Below, piece by piece: positions 1 to 9,197 of a DNA stretch of 64,000 bases. The notes beneath the pieces are model-generated. The model worked only from the letters and a program-made list of their open reading frames with translations, had not been told where the DNA came from and did not search any database. The stretch is from Polaribacter sp. Hel1_85 (GTDB lineage: Bacteria > Bacteroidota > Bacteroidia > Flavobacteriales > Flavobacteriaceae), in assembly GCF_000766795.1 (NCBI RefSeq), contig NZ_JPDS01000001.1, forward strand, positions 1,573,501 to 1,637,500. The letters are read 5' to 3'. A program made the position numbers and the translations under genes. The stretch's first letter is position 1. Every line of letters begins with the position of its first letter.

Positions 1-487
1 TAGGTTTAATTTTTATAACCTGACCAACTTTTAATCCTTCTGATAAAACAGGGTTTAAAGCAATCATTTCTTCTTGTGAAACATTATAGAAACGAGTTAA
101 ACTATAAAAAGTATCTCCTTTTTTAACTTCGTAAACTACAAAGTCTTTTTTAAGTTCATTTAATAGTTCTTCTTTATTTACTTTTAAAGCATCATCTTCT
201 ACTTTTGTATCTATTTTAACAACCTCATCTACAACTTCATCTTTTACAGAATCTACAGTAGCTTTTATCTTTTTATTTGGAATTACAATCACAGAATTAG
301 CTTCTGGTTTTCTACCAACATCTGGGTTAAGACGAAGTAAATCTTTGGTTTTCATATCCAATCTATTGGCTATGATTCTCATTGTTTCACCTTCTTTTAC
401 CTTATAATCAACGTATTTTTTTTGTTGACCGCAAGATACAGTAAACGTTATAATACATAGAAAAACAAAAAACTTTACATGTTTCAT
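1..487 (-). CDS. LysM-repeat lipoprotein, C-terminus beyond the window
   Basis: The reading frame starts at the ATG at 485-487 and runs off the left edge, so about 162 residues are visible. The first 20 residues form a hydrophobic signal peptide ending in a lipobox-like TVSCG, so it is probably a lipoprotein. Two LysM modules can be seen, at about residues 25-70 (YKVKEGETMRIIANRL) and from about 117 onward (YEVKKGDTFYSLTRFYNV). They are separated by a Lys/Asp/Val-rich linker. LysM domains bind peptidoglycan, so the protein probably sits at the cell wall or outer membrane. Any catalytic domain would lie outside the window. It is five bases downstream of guaA and may share its transcript. Confidence 0.85.
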   Translation of the reverse strand, partial: MKHVKFFVFLCIITFTVSCGQQKKYVDYKVKEGETMRIIANRLDMKTKDLLRLNPDVGRKPEANSVIVIPNKKIKATVDSVKDEVVDEVVKIDTKVEDDALKVNKEELLNELKKDFVVYEVKKGDTFYSLTRFYNVSQEEMIALNPVLSEGLKVGQVIKIKP

Positions 488-492
488 ATACT

Positions 493-2028
493 TTATTCCC
501 ATTCTATTGTTGCAGGTGGTTTAGAGCTAATATCATACACTACTCTATTTACACCTTTTACTTGATTTATAATTTTATTAGATGTTTTTTGCAAAAATTC
601 ATAAGGTAAATTTACCCAATCTGCAGTCATTCCATCTGTACTTTCTACCGCTCTTAAAGCTACTACTTTTTCATACGTTCTTTCATCTCCCATAACTCCC
701 ACAGAGTTTACAGGAAGTAACATTGCACCTGCTTGCCAAACACTATCATACAATCCATCTTCTTTTAATCCGTTGATAAAAACAGCATCAACTTCTTGTA
801 AAATACGTACTTTTTCTGCAGTAATATCTCCTAATATACGAATTCCTAATCCAGGTCCTGGAAATGGATGACGCCCTAATAACTCAGGATCAATTCCCAT
901 TGAAGCTCCTACTCTTCTAACTTCGTCTTTAAAAATCATTTTTAAAGGCTCTACAATTTTCAATTTCATATAATCTGGTAAACCTCCCACATTATGATGA
1001 CTTTTAATTGTTGCAGATGGACCTCCATTAACAGAAACAGATTCTATAACATCTGGATAAATTGTTCCTTGAGCTAACCAAGTAACATCTGTTATTTTAT
1101 GTGCTTCATCATCAAAAACTTCAATAAAAGAGTTTCCAATTGCTTTTCTTTTCTTCTCAGGATCTGTTAACCCTTCTAATGCTTTCAAAAAACGTGCCGA
1201 TGCATCTACACCTTTAACGTTTAATCCCATTCCTTCGTATCTTTTTAATACAGTTTCGAACTCATTTTTACGTAAAAGTCCGTTATTAACAAAAATACAA
1301 TATAGGTTTTTACCAATTGCTTTGTTTAACAGAACTGCTGCTACAGAAGAATCTACACCTCCAGAAAGCCCTAAAACAACTTTATCATTACCTACTTTTT
1401 CTCTAATTGCAGCTACAGTACTTTCTACAAAAGAATCTGGAGTCCAGGTTTGAGCAACTCCTGCAATTTTAACTAAAAAATTTTCTAATAATTGTTTTCC
1501 GTCTTTAGAGTGATAAACTTCTGGATGAAATTGAATTGCATATGTTTCTTCACCTTCAATTTTATAAGCCGCATTTTCTACGTCTTTTGTACTTGCTAAT
1601 AACTCTCCATTTGTTGGTAATTCTTTAATTGTGTCTGAATGACTCATCCAAACTTGACTACCTTCTGAAATACCATCAAAAAAAGTTTCTTTGCTTTTTA
1701 TAAATGATAAATTAGCTCTACCATATTCTCTTGTATTAGAAGGTGCTACTTTACCTCCAGAAAAATGAGCTAAATATTGTGCGCCATAACAAACTGCTAA
1801 AACAGGTTTTTTTCCTCTAATTTCTGATAAATCTGGATGAAGAACATTTTCTCCTCTTACAGAGTTTGGACTTCCTGAAAGGATAATCGCTTTAAATTCT
1901 GATTGATTTTCTGGCGGATGGTTAAAAGGATGAATTTCACAGTAAATGTTTAATTCTCTTACTCTTCTCGCAATTAGTTGTGTGTATTGCGATCCGAAAT
2001 CTAAAATAAGTACGTTGTGTTGTTGCAT
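493..2028 (-). CDS. guaA: GMP synthase (glutamine-hydrolysing)
   Basis: GuaA converts XMP to GMP with ATP and glutamine in cytosolic purine synthesis. The N-terminal class I glutamine amidotransferase domain has its nucleophile in VLAVCYGAQ (Cys80) and the QFHPEV histidine-glutamate pair near residue 170. The PP-loop [13 protein letters not shown] follows near residue 220, and the C-terminal dimerisation domain ends in the typical KPPATIEWE. At 511 residues it is close to the usual length. The start is placed at the ATG at 2028, since the frame extends only two codons further to a TTG. A TATTTTTG promoter-like box ends just four bases before this ATG, so the message may be leaderless. Confidence 0.97.
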   Translation of the reverse strand: MQQHNVLILDFGSQYTQLIARRVRELNIYCEIHPFNHPPENQSEFKAIILSGSPNSVRGENVLHPDLSEIRGKKPVLAVCYGAQYLAHFSGGKVAPSNTREYGRANLSFIKSKETFFDGISEGSQVWMSHSDTIKELPTNGELLASTKDVENAAYKIEGEETYAIQFHPEVYHSKDGKQLLENFLVKIAGVAQTWTPDSFVESTVAAIREKVGNDKVVLGLSGGVDSSVAAVLLNKAIGKNLYCIFVNNGLLRKNEFETVLKRYEGMGLNVKGVDASARFLKALEGLTDPEKKRKAIGNSFIEVFDDEAHKITDVTWLAQGTIYPDVIESVSVNGGPSATIKSHHNVGGLPDYMKLKIVEPLKMIFKDEVRRVGASMGIDPELLGRHPFPGPGLGIRILGDITAEKVRILQEVDAVFINGLKEDGLYDSVWQAGAMLLPVNSVGVMGDERTYEKVVALRAVESTDGMTADWVNLPYEFLQKTSNKIINQVKGVNRVVYDISSKPPATIEWE

Positions 2029-2031
2029 GCG

Positions 2032-2039
2032 CAAAAATA
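2032..2039 (-). promoter_or_regulatory. Candidate -7 box of guaA
   Basis: Read on the minus strand this is TATTTTTG, an exact match to the Bacteroidetes consensus TAnnTTTG. I see no TTG at the expected distance upstream. If the final G is at -4, transcription would begin at the A of the guaA ATG. Confidence 0.4.
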
Positions 2040-2127
2040 CTATTTCAGATTAAATTTTAACACTGAAATTCATATTTTTTATCACGAATTAGTATTCGTT
2101 AGTAAACTTACATAATTTGTTGGTAAT

Positions 2128-3192
2128 TTAGTATTTGTAAACAATTGCATTTATATTCATTCCTGCACCAACTGAGGCAAAAATAATAACATCTCCTTTA
2201 TTAACTTCTTGATTTTCAATTTCTCCTTTTAAAACCAAATCTAATAAAGTAGGTACTGTTGCAACAGAGCTATTTCCTAATTTATGAATACTCATTGGCA
2301 TAATGCCTTCTGGAACTTTCTTTTTGAATGATCTAAAAAAACGTTTAATGATAGCTTCATCCATTTTCTCATTAGCTTGATGGATAAAAATTTTCTTTAC
2401 ATCATCAATTGAAACTCCGCTTTTGTCTAAAGCAGATTTCATTGCTAAAGGAACATTTACAAGTGCAAACTCATAAATTTTTCTTCCCAACATTTTAATA
2501 TAACGAATATCTTTGTCTTCTTTTTCATTAAAAGATCCTCCATAATGTAAAAAGTAAGCTTCATCCTTAGAAAAAGTTTGAGTTGCATGGCTTAAAACAC
2601 CAACATTCGCTTCTTCTGTTGCTTCTAAAATACAAGCTCCTGCTCCATCACTAAAAATCATAGAATCTCTATCGTACTTATCTACCACTCTAGATAAAGT
2701 TTCTGCACCAATTACTAAACATTTACTTGCCATACCTGCTTTTATAAATGCTTGTGCTTGAATAGTCGCTTCAATCCAACCAGGGCAACCAAAAAGAATA
2801 TCGTAAGCAACACAATTAGGATTTTCTATCCCTAATTTATGTTTAACTCTTGTTGCTAAACTTGGTAATAAATCACTTTGTATTGCACCTTCTTTTACAT
2901 CTCCAAAATTATGAGCAACAATAATGTAATCTAATTCTTCTGGATTAATGCCAGAATCTTCAATCGCTTTTTGACTTGCAAAAAAAGCCAAATCTGAAGT
3001 ATAAAACTCTGACTTTGCATAACGCCTTTCTGCAATACCTGTTATTGCCTTAAATTTTTCTATAATTACATCATTTTCAGCATTAAAAGAAGATCCATCT
3101 TCATTTAAGAAATCTTCATTTAAGAAATCGTTGTTTTCCTTTATAATAGAGGGTATAAAAGCTCCTGTTCCTGTTATTTTTGATGAAATCAT
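2128..3192 (-). CDS. 3-oxoacyl-ACP synthase III family (FabH-like) ketoacyl synthase
   Basis: This is a thiolase-fold condensing enzyme of 354 residues. The Cys-His-Asn triad is visible: Cys136 in ILFGCPGW, His271 in FIHQANEKM and Asn307 in KLGNSSVATVP. The sequence around Cys (FGCPGW) differs from the ACSG of typical FabH, so it is probably a specialised paralogue rather than the housekeeping initiator of fatty acid synthesis; its substrate cannot be told from sequence. Near the N-terminus five residues are duplicated (NEDFLNEDFLNED, residues 25-32), matching a 15-bp tandem duplication at about 3103-3130. A TATTTTTG-type box lies at 3253-3260, about 60 bases upstream of the start. Confidence 0.85.
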   Translation of the reverse strand: MISSKITGTGAFIPSIIKENNDFLNEDFLNEDGSSFNAENDVIIEKFKAITGIAERRYAKSEFYTSDLAFFASQKAIEDSGINPEELDYIIVAHNFGDVKEGAIQSDLLPSLATRVKHKLGIENPNCVAYDILFGCPGWIEATIQAQAFIKAGMASKCLVIGAETLSRVVDKYDRDSMIFSDGAGACILEATEEANVGVLSHATQTFSKDEAYFLHYGGSFNEKEDKDIRYIKMLGRKIYEFALVNVPLAMKSALDKSGVSIDDVKKIFIHQANEKMDEAIIKRFFRSFKKKVPEGIMPMSIHKLGNSSVATVPTLLDLVLKGEIENQEVNKGDVIIFASVGAGMNINAIVYKY

Positions 3193-3338
3193 AATTAAGG
3201 TAAAATTTTATTTTATTGAAAAAATATAAGCCCTCTAAATTACAATTTCTTCCAAAAATAGGATTAATTTTTATTTTAAAAAATGATATTCAAACTTCTA
3301 TTTTTAAGTAAAAAAGCTTTATAAAAAGCAAGAATTAA

Positions 3339-3719
3339 TTATTGGTAAACACCTAACTTTAGCTCCATAACAGTAGCAATAGACCTTGCTCTGTTTTTCA
3401 TATTATGGGCATTTTCTCCATCAAAACTGGCATCAATAGTTTCAAATAAATACGACATCCAAATGGTAAAATGCTCTTTTTTAAATGCTACAAAAACATT
3501 TTTATCAACATGCTTTTTCATTACATTATTTGAATATGAATTTGTATCAAAAAGAATATCATTCCAAAAGTCTGAAATGATTTCTAAATGTTCCTCTAAA
3601 TGATTATGTGCAACAATATCCTCAAAAAAAGGAATCATCTTTTGATCAGCTAACAACAACTTATAAAACTTAGTTATAATGAGTTTAATATCTTCTCTTG
3701 ATGATATATCTGGTTTCAT
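3339..3719 (-). CDS. Group III truncated haemoglobin
   Basis: A small haem protein of 126 residues, the normal length for group III truncated globins. The sequence shows the family pattern DFWNDILFDTNSYSNN followed by MKKH, where His70 should be the proximal haem ligand, then FTIWMSYLFETIDASFDGE and an A-K-R-A helix. Family members bind oxygen or nitric oxide; the physiological role here is unknown. The gene stands alone, with the KAS III gene downstream and a dispersed repeat upstream. The 148 bases between its stop codon and the KAS III start hold no other gene. Confidence 0.88.
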   Translation of the reverse strand: MKPDISSREDIKLIITKFYKLLLADQKMIPFFEDIVAHNHLEEHLEIISDFWNDILFDTNSYSNNVMKKHVDKNVFVAFKKEHFTIWMSYLFETIDASFDGENAHNMKNRARSIATVMELKLGVYQ

Positions 3720-3766
3720 ATTTTATTTTAAATATTGTAAATATTTTTTTTTATAATACTAATTGT

Positions 3767-3862
3767 TTGCAAGATGGCAATTTGCGTTAGGGATTGCAAC
3801 GGCATCCTTTTTGCTTTTTCTGGCAAAAAGATATAGTGAAAAGCCCGTTAAAACGCCCAAAA
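3767..3862 (-). repeat. Dispersed hairpin repeat, copy 1
   Basis: The core is 3784-3858 (75 bp). On the minus strand it begins TTGGGCG, contains GGGCTTTTCAC, forms an internal hairpin (CTTTTTGC with GCAAAAAG), and ends CAATCCCTAACGC plus a short AT-rich tail. Copy 2 at 46554-46627 differs at only five positions, including one indel. It starts ten bases after the stop codon of cdd, in the orientation of cdd. No open reading frame inside it is credible. Confidence 0.8.
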
Positions 3863-3868
3863 AATTAA

Positions 3869-4351
3869 TTATAAATAAGAACTATCAAAAGAAAAAGGCA
3901 ATAAAGAAAGTAATGATTCTGTTTTTACAACCTCACCTACTTCTCCCATAAAAATTACTGGAAAAGGTTCTTTCTGATTTATTTCGTATTCAGATAATGT
4001 TTGTCTGCATGCACCACAAGGTCCAACAGGTTTATTTACTTTACTTATTGTTGAACTTGCTGAAATTGCTAGTTTTTTTATTTTCATATCTGGATATGTT
4101 GAAGCTGCTTTCCAAATAGCAACTCTTTCTGCACACATTCCTGATGGATAAGCTGCACTTTCTTGGTTATTTCCTAAAACAATTTCACCATTATCTAACA
4201 GTAAAGCAGCTCCTACATTAAATTTAGAATATGGAGCATATGCTTTTTCCCTTGCTTCTATTGCTTTATCCATTAGCATTTTATCTTCTACAGAAAGTTC
4301 GGTACTGTCTTTATATATAGTTGCCGATGTTGAAATTTCAATTTTTCTCAT
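3869..4351 (-). CDS. cdd: Cytidine deaminase
   Basis: It deaminates cytidine and deoxycytidine to uridine and deoxyuridine in pyrimidine salvage. The zinc site is complete: Cys73 and the catalytic Glu75 in GMCAERVAIW, and Cys112 and Cys115 in GPCGACRQ. At 160 residues it is slightly longer than the ~130-residue tetrameric form because of an N-terminal extension of about 20 residues. It lies downstream of porV and porU in the same direction; I recall the order porU-porV-cdd from other Flavobacteriia. A hairpin at 4367-4395 separates it from porV, so it may be transcribed partly on its own. Confidence 0.95.
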   Translation of the reverse strand: MRKIEISTSATIYKDSTELSVEDKMLMDKAIEAREKAYAPYSKFNVGAALLLDNGEIVLGNNQESAAYPSGMCAERVAIWKAASTYPDMKIKKLAISASSTISKVNKPVGPCGACRQTLSEYEINQKEPFPVIFMGEVGEVVKTESLLSLLPFSFDSSYL

Positions 4352-4366
4352 AAAAATCTGTTCGTC

Positions 4367-4395
4367 AAAAAAAAGCAGCCTTATTTGACTGCTTT
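4367..4395 (-). terminator. Rho-independent terminator after porV
   Basis: On the minus strand AAAGCAG and CTGCTTT arms enclose an eight- to nine-base loop and are followed by a run of T. It lies 36 bases beyond the porV stop codon and just before the cdd start. Confidence 0.6.
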
Positions 4396-4431
4396 GAATG
4401 TTTTTATAAAATTACTAAAAATTATTGACTA

Positions 4432-5559
4432 TTAATAATCGTCAAAAACTTCACCTAAATCAAAAGATAAAGAAAATCGTAAAGAGTTTTCTAAAGGATT
4501 ATTTACATCAGAAGAATTCACTAAATAAGATAAATCTATATTCATTGCGTTGGTTTTAAATCCAGCACCTAAAGTAAAATATTGTCTATTCCCTTTTTCT
4601 GCACTTTCATGAAAATAACCTCCTCTTAAAGCAAAAGCATTATTATATAAATACTCTGTACCTAAAGCGTAGGTAAATTCTTTAATTTCTTCGCTAAATC
4701 CTCCTGGAGCGTCTCCAAAAGAACTAAAAATTCCTTCTACCCAACCTTGGTCTTGTTCAGATCCGTCTTCTTGTGGAGTTGGAACTAATAATTTAGTAAA
4801 CTCAACATTTGTAGAAATTGTATTGTAATCATCTAAAATAAAATCGAAACCACCACCAAATTTTAAATTCGTTGGTATAAAATCTTCTTCACCTGGTGTA
4901 TAAGAAACTTTTGGTCCAATATTAGTAAAATTAAAACCTATTCTATAACGCCCATTAAAGTTGCCGTAGTTTTCTTCTAATGATTGATAATATCCAGAAA
5001 CATCAACCGCAAAAGAATTAATTGGTTGTAAAGAATTACCTGCAGTACCATTAAATGCTAAGTTAGAACGAATATATTTTAACCCAACTCCCATAGAAAA
5101 CGTTTCACTCAATTTTAAAGCATAAGAACCTGTTGCTACAAATTCATTAGGATTAATAGAGCCATTATCACTTCCATCAGAATTTGTTAGATCAATTTGC
5201 CCTAAAGAAAAATATTTAAAATCTGCTCCCCAAGCTGCATTTTCACTAAATCTATTCATATAAGAAGCACTTCCTATAAAAATATCATCTGTTAAATTTC
5301 GTAACCAAGGAGAATAGGTAATTCCTGTCTTAACTTGCCTGTTACTAAATGTCATTTTTGCAGCATTATGAAAAAGAGAAAAAGCATCTGCAGATGTTGC
5401 AACTCCCATATCTCCCATACCACCTGCTCTTGCATCTGGTACAATTAATAAAAATGGTGTAGCAGTTGTAATTCCTCCTGTAACTTCTGTATTTGTTTGC
5501 GCTGATACTTTAACACTTACAAATGCACAAAGTAAAAAATAGATTCCTAATTTTTTCAT
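4432..5559 (-). CDS. porV: Type IX secretion system outer membrane protein PorV (LptO)
   Basis: PorV is an outer-membrane beta-barrel that receives type IX cargo from the translocon and carries it to the attachment complex containing PorU. The 375-residue precursor has a signal peptide (MKKLGIYFLLCAFVSVKVSAQ) and the family's hallmark after it, PDARAGGMGDMGVATSADAF, followed by alternating beta-strand segments up to a C-terminal LGEVFDDY. It lies 40 bases downstream of porU in the same direction, as in other gliding Flavobacteriia, so the two are probably one transcript. Assignment rests on this context and the N-terminal motif. Confidence 0.93.
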   Translation of the reverse strand: MKKLGIYFLLCAFVSVKVSAQTNTEVTGGITTATPFLLIVPDARAGGMGDMGVATSADAFSLFHNAAKMTFSNRQVKTGITYSPWLRNLTDDIFIGSASYMNRFSENAAWGADFKYFSLGQIDLTNSDGSDNGSINPNEFVATGSYALKLSETFSMGVGLKYIRSNLAFNGTAGNSLQPINSFAVDVSGYYQSLEENYGNFNGRYRIGFNFTNIGPKVSYTPGEEDFIPTNLKFGGGFDFILDDYNTISTNVEFTKLLVPTPQEDGSEQDQGWVEGIFSSFGDAPGGFSEEIKEFTYALGTEYLYNNAFALRGGYFHESAEKGNRQYFTLGAGFKTNAMNIDLSYLVNSSDVNNPLENSLRFSLSFDLGEVFDDY

Positions 5560-5599
5560 TTGATATTATTCTAATTTTTGTTTGACAAATATCTAATTT

Positions 5600-8500
5600 T
5601 TATTGAAGTATTACTAATTTTTCATACTTCTCTGAAACTAGATTGCTTGTTGTTGATTTTACTTTTAACTTATAAACATAAACTCCTTTTCCGATTTTAT
5701 TTCCAAAATCGTCTAAACCATTCCAAGTAATACTTCTTGCTAAATTACCTGTTGTTATAACATTTTGATTGATTGTTTTTACTAATTTCCCTGAAACTGT
5801 AAAAACCTGCACTTGCACTTCTAAGGGTTCATTAGGTTTGTTATGATTAAACCAAAATTCGGTGTAATTTACAAAAGGATTTGGGTAATTTAAAACATTT
5901 TCTAAATTTAAAATAGCATCACTAACAACCACGAAATTTAACGTAGCTTCAGATGAATTATTGTAAGTATCCCAAGCTTTTATTTTTAAAGTATGAGGCC
6001 CAACATCTAAATCTCTTAACCTGTAATTTACTTTTCCTTTTGTAAAATCGTTTAATTCTGTTTGATAAAAATCATTTAGTACAATTGGATTTGTTGTATC
6101 TCCATCTAAAACACCAACAATATCATGATCTACAGCTGTTAAAGAAGTATTAATTCCGCTAGAATCTGTTAAAACTGCAATTAAGTTTGGTGAGGCATTT
6201 GTATTACCTCCATCAATAAACGATTCATCATTCATGTACAATTTTATTTCTGGCCCAACAGTATCATAAGGAGCATTGCTATCAATTCCACCAACTACAA
6301 CATCAAAATTATAACCAGCTTTATCAATTTCACCATTTTCTGCATAAAAACTCAACTTTCCTTTTCCATAAGCAATTTTAATATCTTTAGGTACAATAAA
6401 ATCAAACTTAAAATTACCATTTTCTACAGTAGATTTCCCTCTAAATAACTTACTATCTTGTGTATCAAATGTCATTTTAATACCAAAACCATCATTGTCT
6501 AACGTTGTTTTATCAATTGGTTTATCAAAAACTGAAGTAGAAAGGGAACCATTAAAATCATTTAAAACAATATCGGAACTATCAACAATTACACCTTCAA
6601 AACTAACTTTAGACAATGCTTTTAAAGTATCTAAAGGCTGTGTTACGTCCTTACCATTCATCTTTGTAATTCGAATATTTGGTTTTGGCACCGCTAATTT
6701 CATTGCTGGATCACCAAAGTGATAAATAAAGAATTTCTGAGTATTTGAAAACTCATTTTTTGTTTTCATTAAAGATTCTGCAATTGTTAAATCTTCATTA
6801 TTAAATTCTAATAAAACCCTAATTAATTGTTGATTAAAACGTTGACCAACAGAAATAAAAACTTCTCTTGTTGTAGTAACCATACTTGCAGCCCCACCTG
6901 AAGCATTCCATAATGTAAGTTCTCCAGCTGTAGTTCTTTCTGGATTATCAAATCTAGAAAAATCACAAGTAACTGTAATTAATAATGGTAATGTATTTAA
7001 ATTATTAAAACTCTGAATTTGAGGTTTTTCTAAAATTCTTTCTGACGCAAAACCATCTTCACCTCCATGACCAAAATAATCGAAAACCAATGTACCTTTT
7101 TCAATTGCATTAGTTATAGCACTTTTAACTTCTGGATAACGTTCACCTCCAGAAGAATTTTCTTGAACATAAGAATCTAAATAGATTTTATTTACGTTAA
7201 AAATTGGCTTATTTACTTTAATTTCATCTGCAATAGTTTCTACACCTTGCTCAATTACTTCTTCTCCTGTATCATCTATGTCATCAGCTAATAGTGTAAT
7301 TGTATTTCGCCAATCTCCTATTGCTTTTTTACTGTAATAGTTTAAAATTTTATCTACTACATCTTTAGCTTGTGTAACTGTTGACACAGGAATACGACTT
7401 GAAGCTACATCAATTGTATGAGATGAAGCCATTGTACCTTCATTATCTTCTAGCATCACAAAAAAATCGTCTGTAACCCAAGAACTTGCCAAATTAAAAC
7501 TTGCTTCCGATAACTTAACAGGTACAATATTATTATTACCATTCACTCTATCTTTATAATCATAAGATGAATCACCAAAAAAGCAAACGTATTTTAACTT
7601 TTTTTCTACTGATGAATTGGTATTATAAATATGTTTTAAAAAATCTCTAACTCCTGTAATATCCTTAGAACCAGAAGAAAATTCATTATAAATTTCATCT
7701 AAAATGACAACTTTTGTTGTAAAGTTTGAATTTGACTGATGGTAATCTGCCAATCTTTGGGCTTCAGAAGATAATTCTGAATTTGTGATAACAATATAGT
7801 TAATGTCTTTTAAAGCATGTAAATTTTGATTTACAACTTTTCCGTTTTGAATTGATTTAGGAACATAATAATCATTTTGATTTAAAAGTACATATTCTTT
7901 TAAAATACCAGAATCATCTTTAAAAGTAAAATTGCTACCAGTATCTTCATTAATAATATTTGTAGGTGCTATTGGATTACTAACATCCCAAACTTGAAAA
8001 ATATTTGCATTATTCTGAATCTGATATTCAACAGCACCAGAAGTAATTGCTTGCTCAAAACTTCTAAATGAATATTGATTTCCATCAGCAATTAGATTCT
8101 TTTTTCCAATTATTTCAATAAAATCTAGATACGCTTCTGCAGAAGGATTACCAGCATTATCATAAGTTATTGAAACATCAATTGCGTTTGAAGAATTTTG
8201 AATACTTGCATTTTTTTCGGCTGGATTTGCTTTTGTTAGCCCACCAGAACTAACTCCTGAATAATTAAAAGTATAAATATCTTGTCCATTAACTTTTACA
8301 ACCATTGTTGAAGAAGATACTGAAGTTGATACACCTCTTACTTTAACAGAAATATTTTCACTAGTAACCGCATTTGGAAAAGGTATTTTAAAACTCTGTG
8401 TGTTTTCAATATTAAAATCACTTTTAAAAAACCATTGAGTACCAACTTTTAATATACTTTTCTCTTCTTTTTCATAAAAAGTAAAATCATCAAAAGTTGC

Positions 8501-8995
8501 AATTTGAATAGCAGCACTTGTAGTAACAGGTTCTTTTTGTTGAATTCTTTTTCCATCATCATTATTTACTGTTATAAAATAATAAGCTTCATCAGAATAA
8601 ATATTTTGTCTATGTGTTGCTGTTTTACTAGCTGAATTTACAACCCAATCATGAGGACCTTTTGCATAAAAAAGGATAAAATCAGAATTATCAAAAGAAC
8701 CATCATTTTCTCCTTCTATATATATTGCATTTTCTTGCAAATCATCATATCTATAGTCAGAATTTAAAACAGGTAATAGATTTCCACCATTTCCATAAAT
8801 ATGAATTTTCTTAGGATTTAAATCTTTTGTAGATACTCCTATCTCTTGTAATAAATTTTTATCAATTTTAAAAACACCTGTAGTATCTACAGAAAACTTA
8901 AACCAATCTCCTGTAGACAATACAGAATTGCTAACTTGAGAAGAAATTATCTGAATAAAAAATATAAAAAAAAGGACTAAAATGTGTTTTCTCAT
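5600..8995 (-). CDS. porU: Type IX secretion system sortase-like peptidase PorU
   Basis: PorU belongs to the gingipain (C25) peptidase family. It removes the C-terminal signal from type IX cargo at the cell surface. The ATG at 8995 gives 1131 residues beginning MRKHILVLFFIFF, a good signal peptide; the frame extends seven codons upstream to a TTG, which I reject. The C25 domain shows the catalytic His in DYFGHGGEDG (about residue 642) and Cys in TVTCDFSRF (about 675). The last 90 residues (LNYPNPFVN to KYEKLVILQ) look like a type IX C-terminal signal domain, as in known PorU. The 202-base gap upstream is shared with divergent gldJ. Confidence 0.95.
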   Translation of the reverse strand: MRKHILVLFFIFFIQIISSQVSNSVLSTGDWFKFSVDTTGVFKIDKNLLQEIGVSTKDLNPKKIHIYGNGGNLLPVLNSDYRYDDLQENAIYIEGENDGSFDNSDFILFYAKGPHDWVVNSASKTATHRQNIYSDEAYYFITVNNDDGKRIQQKEPVTTSAAIQIATFDDFTFYEKEEKSILKVGTQWFFKSDFNIENTQSFKIPFPNAVTSENISVKVRGVSTSVSSSTMVVKVNGQDIYTFNYSGVSSGGLTKANPAEKNASIQNSSNAIDVSITYDNAGNPSAEAYLDFIEIIGKKNLIADGNQYSFRSFEQAITSGAVEYQIQNNANIFQVWDVSNPIAPTNIINEDTGSNFTFKDDSGILKEYVLLNQNDYYVPKSIQNGKVVNQNLHALKDINYIVITNSELSSEAQRLADYHQSNSNFTTKVVILDEIYNEFSSGSKDITGVRDFLKHIYNTNSSVEKKLKYVCFFGDSSYDYKDRVNGNNNIVPVKLSEASFNLASSWVTDDFFVMLEDNEGTMASSHTIDVASSRIPVSTVTQAKDVVDKILNYYSKKAIGDWRNTITLLADDIDDTGEEVIEQGVETIADEIKVNKPIFNVNKIYLDSYVQENSSGGERYPEVKSAITNAIEKGTLVFDYFGHGGEDGFASERILEKPQIQSFNNLNTLPLLITVTCDFSRFDNPERTTAGELTLWNASGGAASMVTTTREVFISVGQRFNQQLIRVLLEFNNEDLTIAESLMKTKNEFSNTQKFFIYHFGDPAMKLAVPKPNIRITKMNGKDVTQPLDTLKALSKVSFEGVIVDSSDIVLNDFNGSLSTSVFDKPIDKTTLDNDGFGIKMTFDTQDSKLFRGKSTVENGNFKFDFIVPKDIKIAYGKGKLSFYAENGEIDKAGYNFDVVVGGIDSNAPYDTVGPEIKLYMNDESFIDGGNTNASPNLIAVLTDSSGINTSLTAVDHDIVGVLDGDTTNPIVLNDFYQTELNDFTKGKVNYRLRDLDVGPHTLKIKAWDTYNNSSEATLNFVVVSDAILNLENVLNYPNPFVNYTEFWFNHNKPNEPLEVQVQVFTVSGKLVKTINQNVITTGNLARSITWNGLDDFGNKIGKGVYVYKLKVKSTTSNLVSEKYEKLVILQ

Positions 8996-9197
8996 AATGG
9001 TATTCAAATAACGCAAATTATTTATAGATATTTTAGTTCTTATAAAGATAAATTATACTAAATTTAAAATGCAATCGTTTATTAAATTGTGAGAAGAAAA
9101 ATGAAGCGTTAAAATTAGCAATTTACTTGTTTGAAAGTATAATTATTGTAAATTGCATCGCTATAATAAAAACCCTAAACTAATTTTTAATTAGGAA

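Noticed and set aside
3784..3858. An integron attC site, suggested by the palindromic ends and GTTAGGG
   Set aside because: The ends do not fit the RYYYAAC/GTTRRRY rule and there is no integrase or cassette array.
3763..3951. A 62-codon frame on the plus strand
   Set aside because: It is built from the dispersed repeat and the antisense of cdd.
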